A DNA stretch of 39,118 nucleotides from SG8-39 sp032125995 (lineage in GTDB: Bacteria > Pseudomonadota > Gammaproteobacteria > Burkholderiales > SG8-39), in contig JAQBBQ010000179.1 in assembly GCA_032125995.1 (NCBI GenBank), positions 1 through 39,118 on the forward strand. Reading direction: 5' to 3'. Positions 38,532 to 39,118 of this stretch are shown here, piece after piece. Under the pieces are notes generated by a model, which saw only the letters and a program-made list of their open reading frames with translations, had not been told where the DNA came from and ran no database searches. Position numbers and translations under genes: made by a program. Numbering within the stretch: the first letter of the stretch is position 1; every line of letters begins with the position of its first letter.

Positions 38532-39118
38532 ATGAGCGTCAAGCAACTGTTCGACCTGAGCGGGCGCATCGCCCTTGTCACCGGTGGTTCGCGCGGCCTC
38601 GGCCTTCAGATCGCCGAAGCGCTCGGCGAGATGGGCGCGAAACTCGCGCTGACCGCACGCAAGAAAAATGAGCTTGACGCGGCGGTCGGCCACCTCGCGA
38701 AGCAGGGCATCGAGGCCACCGCCTTCGTCTGCGACATTGGCAAGCGCGAGCAGATTCCCGGACTCGTCGACGCAGTGCTCGCGCAGTTCGACAAGATCGA
38801 CATTCTCGTCAACAACGCCGGTGCCGTGTGGGTCGCCCCGGCTGAGGATCATCCGCTCGACGCCTGGGACAAGATCGTCAATCTCAACCTCACCGGAACC
38901 TTCGTCCTCTCGCAGCAGGTGGCGAAGCGCTCGATGATTCCGGCGCGCTGGGGTCGCATCATCAACGTTGCATCGGTAGCCGGCCTGATGGGGAGCGATC
39001 CGCGTGTCGTGGAGACCGTCTCGTACAACGCGACCAAGCACGGCGTCGTCGGCCTCACGCGCCAGTTCGCCGCCGAGTGGGGCGAGTACGGGGTCCTCGT
39101 AAATGCAATCTGCCCGGG
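38532..39118 (+). CDS. SDR-family oxidoreductase (gluconate 5-dehydrogenase-like), cut by the window end
   Basis: The first 195 residues of a classical SDR; the C-terminus lies beyond the window. The cofactor motif is TGGSRGLG (17-24) and NNAG is near residue 95. The catalytic Ser is in INVASVAGLMG and the Tyr/Lys in YNATKHGVVGLT. The opening MSVKQLFDLSGRIALVTGG is typical of the gluconate-5-dehydrogenase-like or 3-oxoacyl-reductase-like subgroup; its reaction here is unknown. It has a strong Shine-Dalgarno and sits 21 bases after the flavin dehydrogenase, so the two are probably co-transcribed and could act in sequence (inference). Confidence 0.92.
   Translation, partial: MSVKQLFDLSGRIALVTGGSRGLGLQIAEALGEMGAKLALTARKKNELDAAVGHLAKQGIEATAFVCDIGKREQIPGLVDAVLAQFDKIDILVNNAGAVWVAPAEDHPLDAWDKIVNLNLTGTFVLSQQVAKRSMIPARWGRIINVASVAGLMGSDPRVVETVSYNATKHGVVGLTRQFAAEWGEYGVLVNAICP

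Noticed and set aside
1..39118. tRNA, rRNA, integrase or phage genes suggesting a mobile island
   Set aside because: None was found in reading either strand; only the small palindromic repeats hint at mobility.

Overview
The window is one continuous stretch of a GC-rich bacterial chromosome that is almost entirely coding. There are about 34 protein genes, no RNA genes, and no gene-free gap over about 210 bases. Gene content and style point to a betaproteobacterium, probably an environmental Burkholderiales-like heterotroph. The supporting features are a complete LIV-type ABC importer, several CoA-ester enzymes, a TAXI-type TRAP importer, TAnAAT promoter boxes a few tens of bases before starts, and GGGGTCAGACCCC palindromic repeats between genes. 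The taxon is inference; no ribosomal or marker gene is present.

Layout, left to right. (1) 1-2302: a Tas-like aldo/keto reductase (cut by the window edge) coupled to a PuuB-like flavoprotein, divergent from an uncharacterised 248-residue protein whose last 13 codons reappear downstream as a relic. (2) 2395-7092, minus strand: livK-livG-livF-livH-livM, with two hairpins after livK. (3) 7197-13229, minus strand: a tightly packed catabolic run. In transcription order it is a DUF4124 secreted protein, an alpha/beta hydrolase, a MaoC hydratase, a cyclase-family hydrolase, an SDR, an L-ATC-hydrolase-like protein and a GMC oxidoreductase. (4) 13249-18475: an acyl-CoA ligase (minus, followed by a 26-codon crotonase-tail relic), divergent from a fused enoyl-CoA hydratase/3-hydroxyacyl-CoA dehydrogenase and a thiolase, together a beta-oxidation block. 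(5) 18588-19799: an MFS carrier. (6) 19978-23625, minus strand: a zinc alcohol dehydrogenase, a response-regulator/class III nucleotide cyclase, and a Ser/Thr kinase carrying a C-terminal cyclic-nucleotide-binding domain. (7) 23827-27487: an SDR and an LCAD-type acyl-CoA dehydrogenase, divergent from an aldehyde dehydrogenase. (8) 27488-31510, minus strand: an amidohydrolase, a TAXI binding protein and a fused TRAP permease. (9) 31604-39118, mostly plus strand: a ThDP enzyme, a TauD-like dioxygenase, ThrH (minus), a second ThDP enzyme, a flavin dehydrogenase and an SDR cut by the window end.

How it fits together: two high-affinity importers (LIV and TRAP-TAXI) and an MFS carrier sit among hydrolases, oxidoreductases, C-C-cleaving ThDP enzymes and a full set of beta-oxidation steps. 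This looks like an island for converting organic acids or ring compounds to acyl-CoAs and acetyl-CoA. The actual substrates cannot be read from the sequence. No helix-turn-helix transcription factor is encoded in the 39 kb; the only regulators are the cyclase/kinase pair.

The two most distinctive signals are as follows. First, the response-regulator-cyclase gene lies directly upstream of a kinase gene with its own cyclic-nucleotide sensor, suggesting a self-contained phosphorelay-to-cNMP-to-kinase circuit. Second, four copies of a ~62-100 bp palindromic element each abut or overlap a stop codon, and in two places contribute to, or crowd, a protein terminus.
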